DNA from: JAOPZW01 sp963788935
GTDB lineage: Bacteria; Actinomycetota; Thermoleophilia; Solirubrobacterales; Solirubrobacteraceae
Length of the DNA: 64,000 nucleotides
Direction: 5' to 3'
Assembly (NCBI GenBank): GCA_963788935.1
Contig: CAWBIM010000002.1
Location: forward strand, 186,001 to 250,000
The position numbers were made by a program, and so were the translations under genes. Within the stretch, counting starts at the first letter, position 1. Each line of letters starts with the position of its first letter. The notes beneath the pieces are model-generated. The model was not told the DNA's origin and made no database searches. It saw only the letters and a program-made list of their open reading frames with translations. This document shows, one piece after another, positions 1 through 8,740 of this stretch.

Positions 1-2008
1 CGGCTCGCGGCCGCCGAGACCGAGCTGACCGCCGCGCGGGCCGCCGCGAGCGAGGCGAGCGCCGCGCTCGAGGCCGCGACCCGCGAGCTCGAGGCCCACG
101 ACGCCGCGCTGGGCGAGGCGACCGAGCGGGCGACCGCGGCCGCCACCGCCCGCGACGGCGCGTCGGCCGCGGCGGACGCGCTGCGCGCCGCGGCGGACGC
201 GGAGGCCGGAGCGCGCGAGGCGCTCGCCGGCGCCGAGGCCGACGTCCTCGCCGCCGAGACCCGGCTCGCCGAGGCGCGGGACGACAGCGCCCGTGCGCGG
301 GCCGCGCACGACCAGGCCCAGAGCGCCCGCGAGGCCGTGATCCGGCGCGACGCGGCCGCCCACGCCGCGGCCGACTGCGCGCCCGGTGACCCGTGCCCGG
401 TCTGCGCGCGCGAGCTGCCGGACGGCTTCGCCCCGCCCGCCGGGCCCGACCTCGACGCGGCCGCCGGCGCCCTGCGCGCCGCGGCGGACGAGCTGGGCCG
501 CGCGACCGAGGCCGAACAGGGCGCCGCCGTCGAGGCCCGCGCCGCGGCCGATCGCCGCGACGCGGGCCGCGCGCGCCTCGCCGAGCTCGGTGCGACCACC
601 GGCGCCGCCCGCGCCGCGGCCCAGCTCATCCCGCGCGTCGCCGACGCCGCCGACCCGCTGGCCGTGCTCGACGTCATCGTCGCCGAGAGCGCGCACCACG
701 CCCGCACGGCCGGCGCCGAGGTCGAGGCGCTCACGTCGGCGCGGCCCGCGCGCGACGCCGCGCGCACCCGGGCGACGAGCACGGAGGCCGCCGCGACGAC
801 GGAGGTCCGCAGCCGCGAGCGCGCCGTCGCCGAACGCGAGAGCGAGATCGCGTCGGCGACCGGCGAGCTCGAGCGCGCCGCCGCGCTGCTGCCCGCCTGG
901 TGCGCCGTGCCGCGGACCGCCGCCGCGATCGACGCGGCCGCGCTCGATGCCGCCGGCACGGCGGTCGAGGCGCGGGTGGCCGACGCCGCCGCGCTCGACG
1001 GGCGCCGCAGCGCGGCCGCGGCCGCGTCGGATGCGGCGACGCGCCGCGTGCACGAGGCCGAGATCGCCCTCCAGCGCGAGGTCCACACGCCGGTCGCCGC
1101 GGCCCGCACGGCCCTCTGGGGCCTCGCGACCGAGCTTCCGGCCGACGCCCGCGCCGGCCTCACCGAGCCCGGCGAGGACGTCCCGCCCGCGGCGCTGGCG
1201 GACGTGGCCGACGAGGTCGTAGCGGCGCGTGCGGGCGCGCGTGACGGCGCTGCGGGCGACCGCGGCCGCCGCCGGCGAGGCGGAGGCGGAGGCGGCCGCC
1301 GAGGCCCGGCGCGTCGTGGACACCGCGGGCTTCGCCGACCCGGGCGCGCTCGCCGCCCGCCTGGACGCGCTCCGGGCCGCCGCGATCGCCGCCGAGGCCG
1401 AGCGGGACGCGGCCGGCGCCCAGGTCGCCGGCGCCGAGCGCCTCGACGCGCTCGTGCTGCGTGCCGGCGAGACGCGCCGCGGCTTCGAGGCCCTCAAGGA
1501 CGCCCTCGCCGACCGCGCGTTCGTCGGCTTCGTGGTCGCCCGCCGCCAGCGCGCGCTGCTGGCGCACGCCTCGAAGGTCCTCGAGGAGGTCACGGGGCGC
1601 TACGCGTTCACCGACGACTTCCGCATCCTCGACCGCGAGTCCGGCCTGCCGCGCTCGGCCGACACGCTCTCGGGCGGGGAGACGTTCCTCGCCTCGCTCG
1701 CGCTCGCGCTCGGGCTCGTCGAGGTCGCGGACCGCTCGGGCGGCGACCTGCGCGCGCTGTTCCTCGACGAGGGCTTCGGCAGCCTCGACGCCGCGATCCT
1801 CGACACGGCGCTGGGCGCGCTCGAGGAGCGGGCGAAGGCGGGCCGGCTCATCGGGCTCATCAGCCACGTCCCGACCGTCGCCGAGCGGATCGACACCGTG
1901 CTCGAGATCCGCAGCGGCGTCGAGGGCTCGAGCGTGCACCTCCTCACCGCCGGCGAGCGCGACGACCGCGTCGCCGAGGGCTTCGCCGGGGTCGCGGCCG
2001 GGGTCTGA
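1..2008 (+). pseudogene. sbcC: SbcC/Rad50-type exonuclease ATPase, 3' part, frame-broken
   Basis: Large subunit of the SbcCD nuclease that processes DNA ends and hairpins. The gene enters from the left edge, so the N-terminal Walker A lobe is outside the window. From base 1 the frame reads a long Ala/Glu/Arg coiled coil, then the zinc hook CPVC (bases 394-405), then a second coiled coil. Reading must then move from frame 1 to frame 2 between about 1223 and 1300; frame 2 is closed by TAG at 1220-1222. Frame 2 carries the ABC signature LSGGETFLASLALALGL and Walker B ALFLDEGFGSLD, ending at TGA 2006-2008. Both halves are clearly SbcC, so this is one gene with a one-base break (sequence error or a true frameshift). 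The sbcD partner would be expected upstream. Confidence 0.88.
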
Positions 2009-3775
2009 TCAGGCGCCGGCGGGCGCCGGCACGCCGCGCCGCGCGGTGGCGATGGACGCCTCGTGCGCGAGCACCTCGACGAGGTGCGCGTGGGTCGTGC
2101 CGAGCTCGGCGCGCGGCTCGTGCCACGCGAGCGCGAGCACGCCGCTGACGCCGTGCTCGGACGCGATCGGCTGGAAGTGGACCGACGAGCAGCGGATGTG
2201 GTCGCGCAGCTCCTGGTGGACCGCGGGCGACTGCGCCGCCTCCGCGATGAAGACCGGCTCGGCGGTGCGGTAGGCGATGCGCGCGCCGCTGGCGGTGAAG
2301 TCGCGCGGGATCACGACGTGGGCCGTCGGCGCGCCGATCATCATCGTGTTGTGGAGGTTGCCCTGGCCGTCGGCCTCCCAGATCGCCGCGTAGTCGGCGT
2401 CGACGCTGCGCATGGCCATGTCGCAGATCGTGTGCCGCGCCTCCTCGGGGCCGGCGTGGGCGACGGCGCGCGTGACCCGGGCGAGCGCGGCGAACTGCTT
2501 CGTGCGGTCGAGGACGACCCGCTCGGCCTCCTTGCGCTCCGTGACGTCCCGGACGCAGGCGAGGTAGCCGGCGTGGCGGCCGTGCTCGTGGACCGGCGTC
2601 GTCGTGATCTCGGCGGCGAACCGCGTGCCGTCGGCGCGCATGAGCGTCGCCTCGTAGACGCCGCCCGCCTCCGAGAGGACCTGCGTGCGCAGGCGGGTGA
2701 GCGACGCGACGAGCTCGGGCGGCCAGAACGGGAACGGCGCGGCGGTGCCGATCAGCTCGTCGCGGCGGAAGCCGGTCATGTGGCAGAGCGCCGGGTTGAC
2801 GTCCACGAGGACGTTGTCGCGGGTCATGGCGTAGCCCTCGCTCAGGCTGTCGAGCACGGCGCGCGAGTGGTCGCGCTCGGCGCTCATCTGCCGGCGCATC
2901 GCGACGCGCTCGGTGACGTCCTTGACCGTCGCGATGACGGTCGGCTGGACGCCCGGTCCGCCCGCGCGGACCGCGAGCCGGACGAGCACGTAGATCTCGA
3001 CGCCGTCCCGGCGGATGAGCCGCGCCTCGAACTCCCCGCCGCCGGCGGCGATGGCCTCGCCGTGCTTGCGGGCGAGCATCGCGCGGTCCTCGTGCGGCCA
3101 CGAGGGCAGCGGCGGCGCGGCGCCGACGATCTCCTCGGCGTCGTAGCCGGTGAGCGCGCAGAGGGCGGGGTTGACCTCGAGCACGCGGCCGCGGATGTCG
3201 GTGACGATCACGCCGTCGGCGATCGCCTCGAGCAGGCCGGTGCGGTCGGCGATCACGCCCCGCTCGCGGCGCAGCAGGTGCTGGACGGTCATCCCGATCA
3301 CGGCGTAGAGCACGACGACGAGCACGGCCGCGCGCCAGGCCGACGAGGGGTAGCGCGGCGCGCCGATCACGATCACCGGGAGGGCGTAGACGAGCGCGAG
3401 CGCGGCGACGGTGCGCCAGAGCTGGACCGGGCGGCCATGGAGCGCGACCCACAGCACGGGCAGCACCGCGAGGACGCCGTAGCCGCCGCCCGGGCCGCCG
3501 GTGGCGTCCCGCAGCACGGCGACGACGAGGAGCCCGACGATCGCGGCGACGTCGGGCCGGCGGTCGTCGGAGACGCTCGGGACGAGCGCGAAGAGGGCGA
3601 CGAGGGCAGCGAAGAGGAGTCCGGCGATCCCGGCCTCGGCCCAGCGGACCTCGCCCGCGAGCGGCAGCACGGCGACGGCGACCGCGCCCGCGACGAGACA
3701 TGGCCGCACGCGCGCGGCGGCGGTCCCGCGCGGGGACGGCGCGAGGCGCGCGACGGTGGTTCGGGGTGAGGCCAT
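2009..3775 (-). CDS. Membrane-bound PAS-PAS-GAF sensor protein
   Basis: 588-residue sensor. Residues about 20-180 hold five or six hydrophobic segments (a membrane sensor region). Two PAS domains follow (about 185-300, with DGVIVTDIRGRVLEVNPALCALTGY; and about 310-430, with VDVNPALCHMTGF), each ending in a PAC-like VxDVTER motif. A C-terminal GAF domain covers about 440-580. No kinase, GGDEF, EAL or phosphatase output domain is present, so it probably acts through a partner. ATG at 3773-3775. The stop abuts the sbcC stop with no gap (convergent). A CTCAAG-N15-CCGATCAT box lies just upstream and predicts an almost leaderless transcript. Ligand unknown. Confidence 0.85.
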   Translation of the reverse strand: MASPRTTVARLAPSPRGTAAARVRPCLVAGAVAVAVLPLAGEVRWAEAGIAGLLFAALVALFALVPSVSDDRRPDVAAIVGLLVVAVLRDATGGPGGGYGVLAVLPVLWVALHGRPVQLWRTVAALALVYALPVIVIGAPRYPSSAWRAAVLVVVLYAVIGMTVQHLLRRERGVIADRTGLLEAIADGVIVTDIRGRVLEVNPALCALTGYDAEEIVGAAPPLPSWPHEDRAMLARKHGEAIAAGGGEFEARLIRRDGVEIYVLVRLAVRAGGPGVQPTVIATVKDVTERVAMRRQMSAERDHSRAVLDSLSEGYAMTRDNVLVDVNPALCHMTGFRRDELIGTAAPFPFWPPELVASLTRLRTQVLSEAGGVYEATLMRADGTRFAAEITTTPVHEHGRHAGYLACVRDVTERKEAERVVLDRTKQFAALARVTRAVAHAGPEEARHTICDMAMRSVDADYAAIWEADGQGNLHNTMMIGAPTAHVVIPRDFTASGARIAYRTAEPVFIAEAAQSPAVHQELRDHIRCSSVHFQPIASEHGVSGVLALAWHEPRAELGTTHAHLVEVLAHEASIATARRGVPAPAGA

Positions 3776-3782
3776 CCGTCGG

Positions 3783-3811
3783 ATGATCGGCGGGCGCTAC
3801 GCGCGCTTGAG
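3783..3811 (-). promoter_or_regulatory. Sigma-28-like promoter of the PAS-GAF sensor gene
   Basis: On the minus strand CTCAAG (3811-3806), a 15-base spacer, then CCGATCAT (3790-3783). This is the same arrangement as three boxes at 27.9-28.2 kb and resembles FliA/WhiG promoters (CTCA/TAAA, about 15 bases, GCCGA). The -10-like element ends only 7 bases before the ATG at 3775, so the mRNA would be leaderless or nearly so. Sigma assignment is inference. Confidence 0.55.
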
Positions 3812-3861
3812 CAGCGGCGTTGGCGATCGACGCGGCCGCCGCCGCCCACCGTCCGGCGCAC

Positions 3862-3880
3862 CGCCCGCGACGCGCGGGCG
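3862..3880. terminator. GC hairpin between sensor promoter and IclR stop
   Basis: Perfect 8-base arms CGCCCGCG / CGCGGGCG with an ACG loop, just past the IclR stop codon at 3886. No T tract follows, so it may be an actinobacterial-style hairpin terminator for the minus-strand iclR gene. Chance palindromes are common in such GC-rich DNA. Confidence 0.3.
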
Positions 3881-3885
3881 ACCGT

Positions 3886-4695
3886 TCAGCGCCCGACGGC
3901 GACGGCCCGGGCGAGCTGGTCGGCGGCCGCCTGCAGGGGCCGGACGAGCGCGCGGCGCCGGCGGGCGTCGAGGCGGCCGGTCGGCCCGCTGACGCCGATG
4001 AACGCGAGCGCTGTGCCGCGCGCGCCACGGACCGTGACCGCGAGGCTCGCGAGCTCCGGCTCGAGCTCGTCGTCGAGCTCGGCCCAGCCCTGGCGGCGGA
4101 TCGCGTCGAGCTCGGCGCGCAGCCCGCGCAGGCTCGTGATCGTCCGCGGCGTCAGGCGCTCCGGCCGGACGCGCGCGACCCAGTCGGCGAGCGCGTCGTC
4201 GTCGAGCTCCGCGAGGACGAGCTTGCCCGGCCCCGAGGCGTGCAGCGGGAACTCCCGGCCGACCCAGTCGCTGACGCCGAGCAGCCCGGGGCCGTCGGCC
4301 TGGGCGATGACGTCCATCGCCGGCCCCGGCCGGGGCACGGCGAGCGCGGCGCTCTCGCCCGCGAGCGCGGCGACCTCCTCGAGCACCGGGCCGCTCGCGG
4401 CGAGCAGGGCGCGGTCGGGGTCCGCGGCGCGGGCGAGGCGGACGAGCGGCAGCCCGAGCGTCCAGCCGCCGCCGTCGACGGTGCGCTCGGCGAAGCCCTC
4501 GTCGGAGAGGGTCGCGAGCAGGCGCGCCGCCGTCGCGACCGGGAGGTCGCAGGCGCGGGCGAGCTGCGCGGTCGTCGCGCCGGGGCGCTCGCCCACCGCC
4601 CGCACCAGGGCGGCCGCGCGGTTGAGCGACTGCGCGCGCGGCAATCCGGGCGCGTGCTTGCGCCCGGCGGGGACGGGTGGTTCAATCGCTGGCAC
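3886..4695 (-). CDS. IclR family transcriptional regulator
   Basis: 269 residues. N-terminal winged helix-turn-helix (about 20-80; ATTAQLARACDLPVATAARLL) followed by an IclR effector domain (about 95-265), with the typical region around PLHASGPGKLVLAEL. GTG start at 4693-4695. Divergent from the amidohydrolase-Rieske pair, 48 bases apart, with a perfect 15-base palindrome in the gap. This is the classic layout of an IclR regulator controlling a neighbouring catabolic operon, so it likely senses the amidohydrolase substrate or product. Effector not predictable. Confidence 0.9.
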   Translation of the reverse strand: MPAIEPPVPAGRKHAPGLPRAQSLNRAAALVRAVGERPGATTAQLARACDLPVATAARLLATLSDEGFAERTVDGGGWTLGLPLVRLARAADPDRALLAASGPVLEEVAALAGESAALAVPRPGPAMDVIAQADGPGLLGVSDWVGREFPLHASGPGKLVLAELDDDALADWVARVRPERLTPRTITSLRGLRAELDAIRRQGWAELDDELEPELASLAVTVRGARGTALAFIGVSGPTGRLDARRRRALVRPLQAAADQLARAVAVGR

Positions 4696-4711
4696 GGATA
4701 TGAGCGAAGTA

Positions 4712-4726
4712 GATCACAATGTGATC
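4712..4726. promoter_or_regulatory. Perfect palindrome, likely IclR operator
   Basis: GATCACA-A-TGTGATC: two perfect 7-base arms around one base. It lies between the divergent iclR (start 4695) and amidohydrolase (start 4744) genes, directly upstream of the latter's ribosome binding site (GAGGAAGGA). It is AT-rich against its surroundings. A repressor bound here would block the amidohydrolase operon. Confidence 0.55.
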
Positions 4727-4743
4727 GATAGAGGAAGGACGCC

Positions 4744-5832
4744 GTGCTGATCGACTGCGACATCCACGTGGGCTACGAGACGCTGCTCGACCTGGCGCCG
4801 TACCTCGACCCCGCCACCCGCGAGCACGTCGTCAACTGCGGCACGAACGGGCTCGGGATGCCGAGCTATCCCTGGTACCACCCGACCGGCTGGCTGCGCA
4901 ACGACGCCTTCGACCGCGCGAGCACGGCGGTCGGCGCGCAGCTCGTCGGCCAGACGCTCGACCAGGTGCGGACGAACGTCCTCGAGCCGCTCGAGCTCGC
5001 CCACGGGATCCTCACGCCCGACGAGGCGGCGGCGTTCTCGATCATCCCGAACGGCATCCTCGCCGCGCAGCTCGCGCGGGCCTACAACGACTGGCTGCTC
5101 GAGCACTGGCTCGAGCCCGAGCCGCGGCTGCGCGGCCTGATCGTCGTCTCCGCCCAGCACCCCGAGGCCGCCGCGGCCGAGATCCGCCGCGTCGGCGGGC
5201 GCGACGAGTTCGTCGGCGTGTTCCTCCCCGGCGGGGCGCGGATCCCCTACGGCAACCCCGTGCACGACCCGCTGTGGCGCGCATGTGATGACCTCGGGCT
5301 GCCGGTCGTCGTCCACACCCACTTCGAGGGCGTCGGCATCGCCGGCCCGGTGACCGCCGCCGGCTACCCCGACCACTACGGCGAGTACCACGCGCTCTGC
5401 GGCTCGGGCATGCAGGGGCACTTCGCCTCGATCCTCTGCCACGGCATCCTCGAGCGCTTCCCGCGGACCGGGCTGATGCTGATGGAGGGCGGGCTCGTCG
5501 GGTTCGTCGGGCTGCTGTGGCGCCTGGACACCATGTGGCGCGCGTGCCGCAGCGAGATGCCGTGGTGCGTGCGCCCGCCGTCGGAGTACGTCTTCGAGTC
5601 GGTCCGCTTCACCACCCAGCCGCTCGAGGAGCCGCCCGACCCCCGGCTGCTCGCCCCGGCGCTCGAGGGCCTGCGGCCGTGGGACACGCTCTGCTTCTCG
5701 AGCGACTACCCGCACTGGGACTACGACGAGCCGCGCCAGACGCTGAACCGGCTGCCCGAGGAGTGGCGCGAGGGCGTCGCCCACGCCAACGCGGCGCGGT
5801 TCTTCGGCCTGCCCGCGGCGGTGCCCGCGTGA
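4744..5832 (+). CDS. Amidohydrolase family (ACMSD-like TIM barrel) metal-dependent hydrolase/decarboxylase
   Basis: 362 residues of the amidohydrolase-2 superfamily. Metal-site motifs are visible: DCDIHV near the N-terminus (D6-x-H8), VVHTHFEG in the middle and FSSDYPHWDYD near the C-terminus. The family contains decarboxylases and hydrolases of aromatic-derived acids, such as ACMSD. GTG start at 4744 with a strong GAGGAAGGA binding site. Its TGA overlaps the GTG start of the Rieske gene (GTGA at 5829-5832), so the two are translationally coupled. This suggests an aromatic or amide catabolic step controlled by the adjacent IclR. Substrate unknown. Confidence 0.85.
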   Translation: MLIDCDIHVGYETLLDLAPYLDPATREHVVNCGTNGLGMPSYPWYHPTGWLRNDAFDRASTAVGAQLVGQTLDQVRTNVLEPLELAHGILTPDEAAAFSIIPNGILAAQLARAYNDWLLEHWLEPEPRLRGLIVVSAQHPEAAAAEIRRVGGRDEFVGVFLPGGARIPYGNPVHDPLWRACDDLGLPVVVHTHFEGVGIAGPVTAAGYPDHYGEYHALCGSGMQGHFASILCHGILERFPRTGLMLMEGGLVGFVGLLWRLDTMWRACRSEMPWCVRPPSEYVFESVRFTTQPLEEPPDPRLLAPALEGLRPWDTLCFSSDYPHWDYDEPRQTLNRLPEEWREGVAHANAARFFGLPAAVPA

Positions 5833-6206
5833 GCCGCCCGCCTGCGGAGCTGCGCCTCCCGCTGGCCGACGCGCCCGCCCAAGGGGAGCGGCGGATGGTC
5901 GAGCTCGGCGGCCACCGCATCGGCCTGTACCGCGTCGGCGACGAGCTGCACGCGCTCGCCGACCGCTGCCCGCACCGCGGGGCGCCGCTGTGCTCGAGCG
6001 GGCGCGTGGCGACCGGGATCGAGCTCCGCGACGGCCGCCCCGCGCTCGGCCGGCGCGACGCGCTCGTGCGCTGCCCGTGGCACAAGTGGGACTTCGACAT
6101 CGCGACCGGCCGCTGCGCCGTCGACGCGAAGCTGCGCGTGCGCCGCTACGCCGTGCACGTGGACGGCGACGAGGTCGTCGTCACGCTCCGCCACCCGCCG
6201 CGCTGA
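5829..6206 (+). CDS. Rieske [2Fe-2S] domain protein
   Basis: 125 residues, essentially one Rieske domain. The cluster ligands are C47-P-H49 and C82-P-W-H85. The spacing between H49 and C82 is 32 residues rather than the usual 15-17 because of an extra loop. Stand-alone Rieske proteins of this kind serve as ferredoxin-like electron carriers for oxygenases or as small oxygenase-associated subunits. GTG start overlaps the amidohydrolase stop. The last 26 bases overlap the convergent lysR gene. The oxygenase partner is not in the window. Confidence 0.85.
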   Translation: MSRPPAELRLPLADAPAQGERRMVELGGHRIGLYRVGDELHALADRCPHRGAPLCSSGRVATGIELRDGRPALGRRDALVRCPWHKWDFDIATGRCAVDAKLRVRRYAVHVDGDEVVVTLRHPPR

Positions 6207-7119
6207 CGCCCGCCTCCGCCGCCGCGGCGGTGATCGCCGTGCGGACGGCGGCCAGCGCGGGCCGGCGGTCCGCGCCCTCGCGCACGGCGGTGAACAGCGT
6301 GCGGGTCAGCTCCACGTCGGCGAGCGGGCGGACCGCGACGCCCGTCGTCTCGCCCATCAGCGCGAGCCGCGGCAGCAGCGTGACGGCGTGGCCGGCCGCG
6401 ACGAGCGCGAGCAGCATCGTCAGCTCGTTGGTCTCGTGGCGCACGTCGGGCTCGAAGCCGCCGTGCTCGTTGCAGACCCGGCGCACGAGCGCCGCCATCC
6501 CGCCGCCGGGGTAGCCGGTCGCCCACGGGTCGCGGGCGAGGTCGGCCAGCGCGACCGGATCGCGCCTGCCGGCGAGCCGGTGCCCCGCGGGCAGCGCGAC
6601 GTGGACCGGCTCGGTGAACAGGTCGACGCGGTCGAGGCCGGGGTGCCGCGGGTGCGGCGTGCCGGCCCACTCGTCGGCCAGCGCGAGGTCGAGCGCGTGC
6701 GCGCGCAGCGCCTCGAGGGCGGGCTCGGGCTCGGCCTCGACGAGCCGCACGCGGACGCCCGGGTGCGTCGCGCGGACCGCGTTCATCGCCGGCAGCAGCA
6801 GCCGCAGGCTCGCGGTCTGGAACGACCCGACGCGCACGACGCCCGCGACGGCGCCCGCGGCCGCGGCGGCGAGGTCGGCCTGCGCCCGCTCCGCCCCCGC
6901 GAGCAGGAGGTCGGCGTGCTCGGCGAGCACGATCGCCGCGTCGGTCAGCCGCACGCGGCGCCCGGCGGGCTCGAACAGCGGCGTGCCGGCCTCGCGCTCG
7001 AGGACGCGCAGCTGCTGGGAGACGGTCGACGGGCTGTAGGACAGCGCGTCGGCGACGGCGCTCACGGTGCCCAGGCGGCGGAGCTCGTGCAGCAGGCGGA
7101 GGCGACGGAGGTCGAGCAT
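6181..7119 (-). CDS. LysR family transcriptional regulator
   Basis: 312 residues. N-terminal LysR helix-turn-helix (about 5-62; TVSAVADALSYSPSTVSQQLRVLEREAG) and a periplasmic-binding-like effector domain (about 90-295). ATG at 7117-7119. Divergent from the DMT-family exporter (start 7199), 79 bases between them, so the exporter is the probable target. The 3' end overlaps the convergent Rieske gene by 26 bases. Ligand unknown. Confidence 0.9.
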   Translation of the reverse strand: MLDLRRLRLLHELRRLGTVSAVADALSYSPSTVSQQLRVLEREAGTPLFEPAGRRVRLTDAAIVLAEHADLLLAGAERAQADLAAAAAGAVAGVVRVGSFQTASLRLLLPAMNAVRATHPGVRVRLVEAEPEPALEALRAHALDLALADEWAGTPHPRHPGLDRVDLFTEPVHVALPAGHRLAGRRDPVALADLARDPWATGYPGGGMAALVRRVCNEHGGFEPDVRHETNELTMLLALVAAGHAVTLLPRLALMGETTGVAVRPLADVELTRTLFTAVREGADRRPALAAVRTAITAAAAEAGVSAAGGGA

Positions 7120-7138
7120 CGACGTTTCGACATCGTCG
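7120..7138. promoter_or_regulatory. Possible LysR box
   Basis: CGACG, nine bases, CGTCG: a short inverted repeat immediately upstream of the lysR ATG and in the gap shared with the divergent exporter gene. Size and place fit an autoregulatory LysR site, but five-base arms in GC-rich DNA are weak evidence. Confidence 0.25.
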
Positions 7139-7198
7139 CATGGTCGAGCGCGGAAAGTTCCGTTGCTCTCGCCGGGTCCGCGCGGCGATCATCGGCTC

Positions 7199-8107
7199 GT
7201 GCGTGGTGCCGCCCTCTGCCTCCTCTCCGCCGCGGCGTTCGGCACGCTCGGCATCTTCGGCCGCCTCGCGGCCGACGCGGGCGCGAACGTGTCGACCACG
7301 CTGCTGCTGCGCTTCGGCCTGGCCGCCGTCGTCTTCGCGGCCGGGCTCGCGGTCACCGGCCGGGCGGCGGCGCTGCGGCGCCTGCCCCGCCGCGTCGTGC
7401 TGACCGGGCTGGGCCTCGGCGCCGCGGGCTACAGCGTGCAGTCCGGGCTCTACTTCGCCGCGATCGATCGCCTCGACGTGTCGCTCGTCGCGCTGATGCT
7501 CTACACGTATCCGGCCTTCGTGACCGTCGCGGCGCTCGCGCTCGGGCGGCTCGCCCCCTCGGCGCGGATCGCCGCCGCGCTGACGGTCGCCTCCGCCGGC
7601 CTCGTGCTCGTCCTCGTCGCGGCGGGCACCGGGACGTTCGACGTCGTGGGCGCGCTCATGGCCGTCGCCGCGTCGCTCACCTACACGACGTACATCCTCG
7701 TGTCGGACACGATCATCGGCGACGTGGACCCGTTCGCGCTCGCGTTGCTCGTCCTGACCGGTGCGACCGCGAGCTACGCGACGGCGGGCCTGGCGACCGG
7801 CTCGATCGACCTCACCGTGTCGGCCGAGGCCTGGCTGTGGCTCGTGCTGATCGCGCTCGTGAGCACGGTCGTCGCCGTGTCGGCGTTCTTCGCCGGCCTG
7901 CGGCGCGTCGGGCCCTCGGAGGCCGCGATCCTGTCGACGTTCGAGCCGGTCGTGACCGTCGCGCTGGCCTTCGCCGTGCTCGGCGAGCACCTGACGCCGC
8001 TGCAGCTGGCGGGCGGTGCGCTCGTGCTCGCCGCGGTCGTGCTCCTCCAGCTCCCGGCCCGCCGCGGCGCGCCGGTCCTGGCCGAGGTCCCCGCGACCGC
8101 CACGTAG
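7199..8107 (+). CDS. DMT superfamily (EamA) transporter
   Basis: 302 residues, about ten transmembrane segments arranged as two EamA repeats (about 1-140 and 150-295). The protein begins MRGAALCLLSAAAFGTLGIF from a GTG at 7199; a longer reading upstream is Arg-rich and unlikely to be coding. EamA proteins usually export amino acids, metabolites or small toxic compounds. The divergent LysR gene probably regulates it. Substrate not predictable. Confidence 0.87.
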   Translation: MRGAALCLLSAAAFGTLGIFGRLAADAGANVSTTLLLRFGLAAVVFAAGLAVTGRAAALRRLPRRVVLTGLGLGAAGYSVQSGLYFAAIDRLDVSLVALMLYTYPAFVTVAALALGRLAPSARIAAALTVASAGLVLVLVAAGTGTFDVVGALMAVAASLTYTTYILVSDTIIGDVDPFALALLVLTGATASYATAGLATGSIDLTVSAEAWLWLVLIALVSTVVAVSAFFAGLRRVGPSEAAILSTFEPVVTVALAFAVLGEHLTPLQLAGGALVLAAVVLLQLPARRGAPVLAEVPATAT

Positions 8108-8140
8108 CCCTACGCCGCCCGCGCGAGTAGGCTCGGAGCC

Positions 8141-8599
8141 GTGCAGGAGGAGACCCTCGGCGTCGTGGACGTGCTGCTCGTGGAGGACGACCCGGGCGAC
8201 GTCTACCTGATCCGCGAGGCGTTCGCCCACAACAAGGTCCACAACGCGCTGCACGTCGTCTCGGACGGGGTCGCGGCGCTCGACTTCCTGCGCCGACGCG
8301 GCGCGTACCCGGAGGCGCCGCGGCCGGACCTGGTCCTGCTCGACCTCAACCTGCCGCTCAGGGACGGCCGCGAGATCCTGGCCGAGATCAAGGCCGACGA
8401 GGACCTGCGGACGATCCCGATCGTCGTGCTGACGACCTCCGAGGCCGACGAGGACATCGCGCGCTCCTACGACCTCGGGGCCAACGCCTACGTGACCAAG
8501 CCGGTCGACTTCGACCGCTTCATCGAGGTCGTCCGCAAGATCGACGACTTCTTCGTGACCGTGGTGAAGCGCTCGCCGCGGTTCACCAACGCCCTGTAG
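8141..8599 (+). CDS. Single-domain response regulator (Rcp1-like receiver)
   Basis: 152 residues, one receiver domain with no output domain. Visible are the acidic pocket LLVEDDPGD, the phosphoacceptor Asp in VLLDLNLPLRDG, the Thr switch in VVLTTSEA and Lys in YVTKPVDF. Sequence style matches Rcp1-type receivers that pair with bacteriophytochrome or hybrid histidine kinases. GTG start at 8141 (GTGCAGGAGGAG). No cognate kinase is adjacent; the PAS-GAF protein at 2-3.8 kb lacks a kinase domain. Confidence 0.9.
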   Translation: MQEETLGVVDVLLVEDDPGDVYLIREAFAHNKVHNALHVVSDGVAALDFLRRRGAYPEAPRPDLVLLDLNLPLRDGREILAEIKADEDLRTIPIVVLTTSEADEDIARSYDLGANAYVTKPVDFDRFIEVVRKIDDFFVTVVKRSPRFTNAL

Positions 8600-8740
8600 C
8601 CACCGCTGCCGGGTGGAGTTCTCCGCACCGTCCGCGGGACGGTCGGCTCCGTGCGCCGAGGGGGGCCGCCCGGATTCCGGAGCGCCGCGCGCGCTGGCAC
8701 GCTCGGGCGATCCATCCCACACGCCCCGAAAGGCCCCTGC

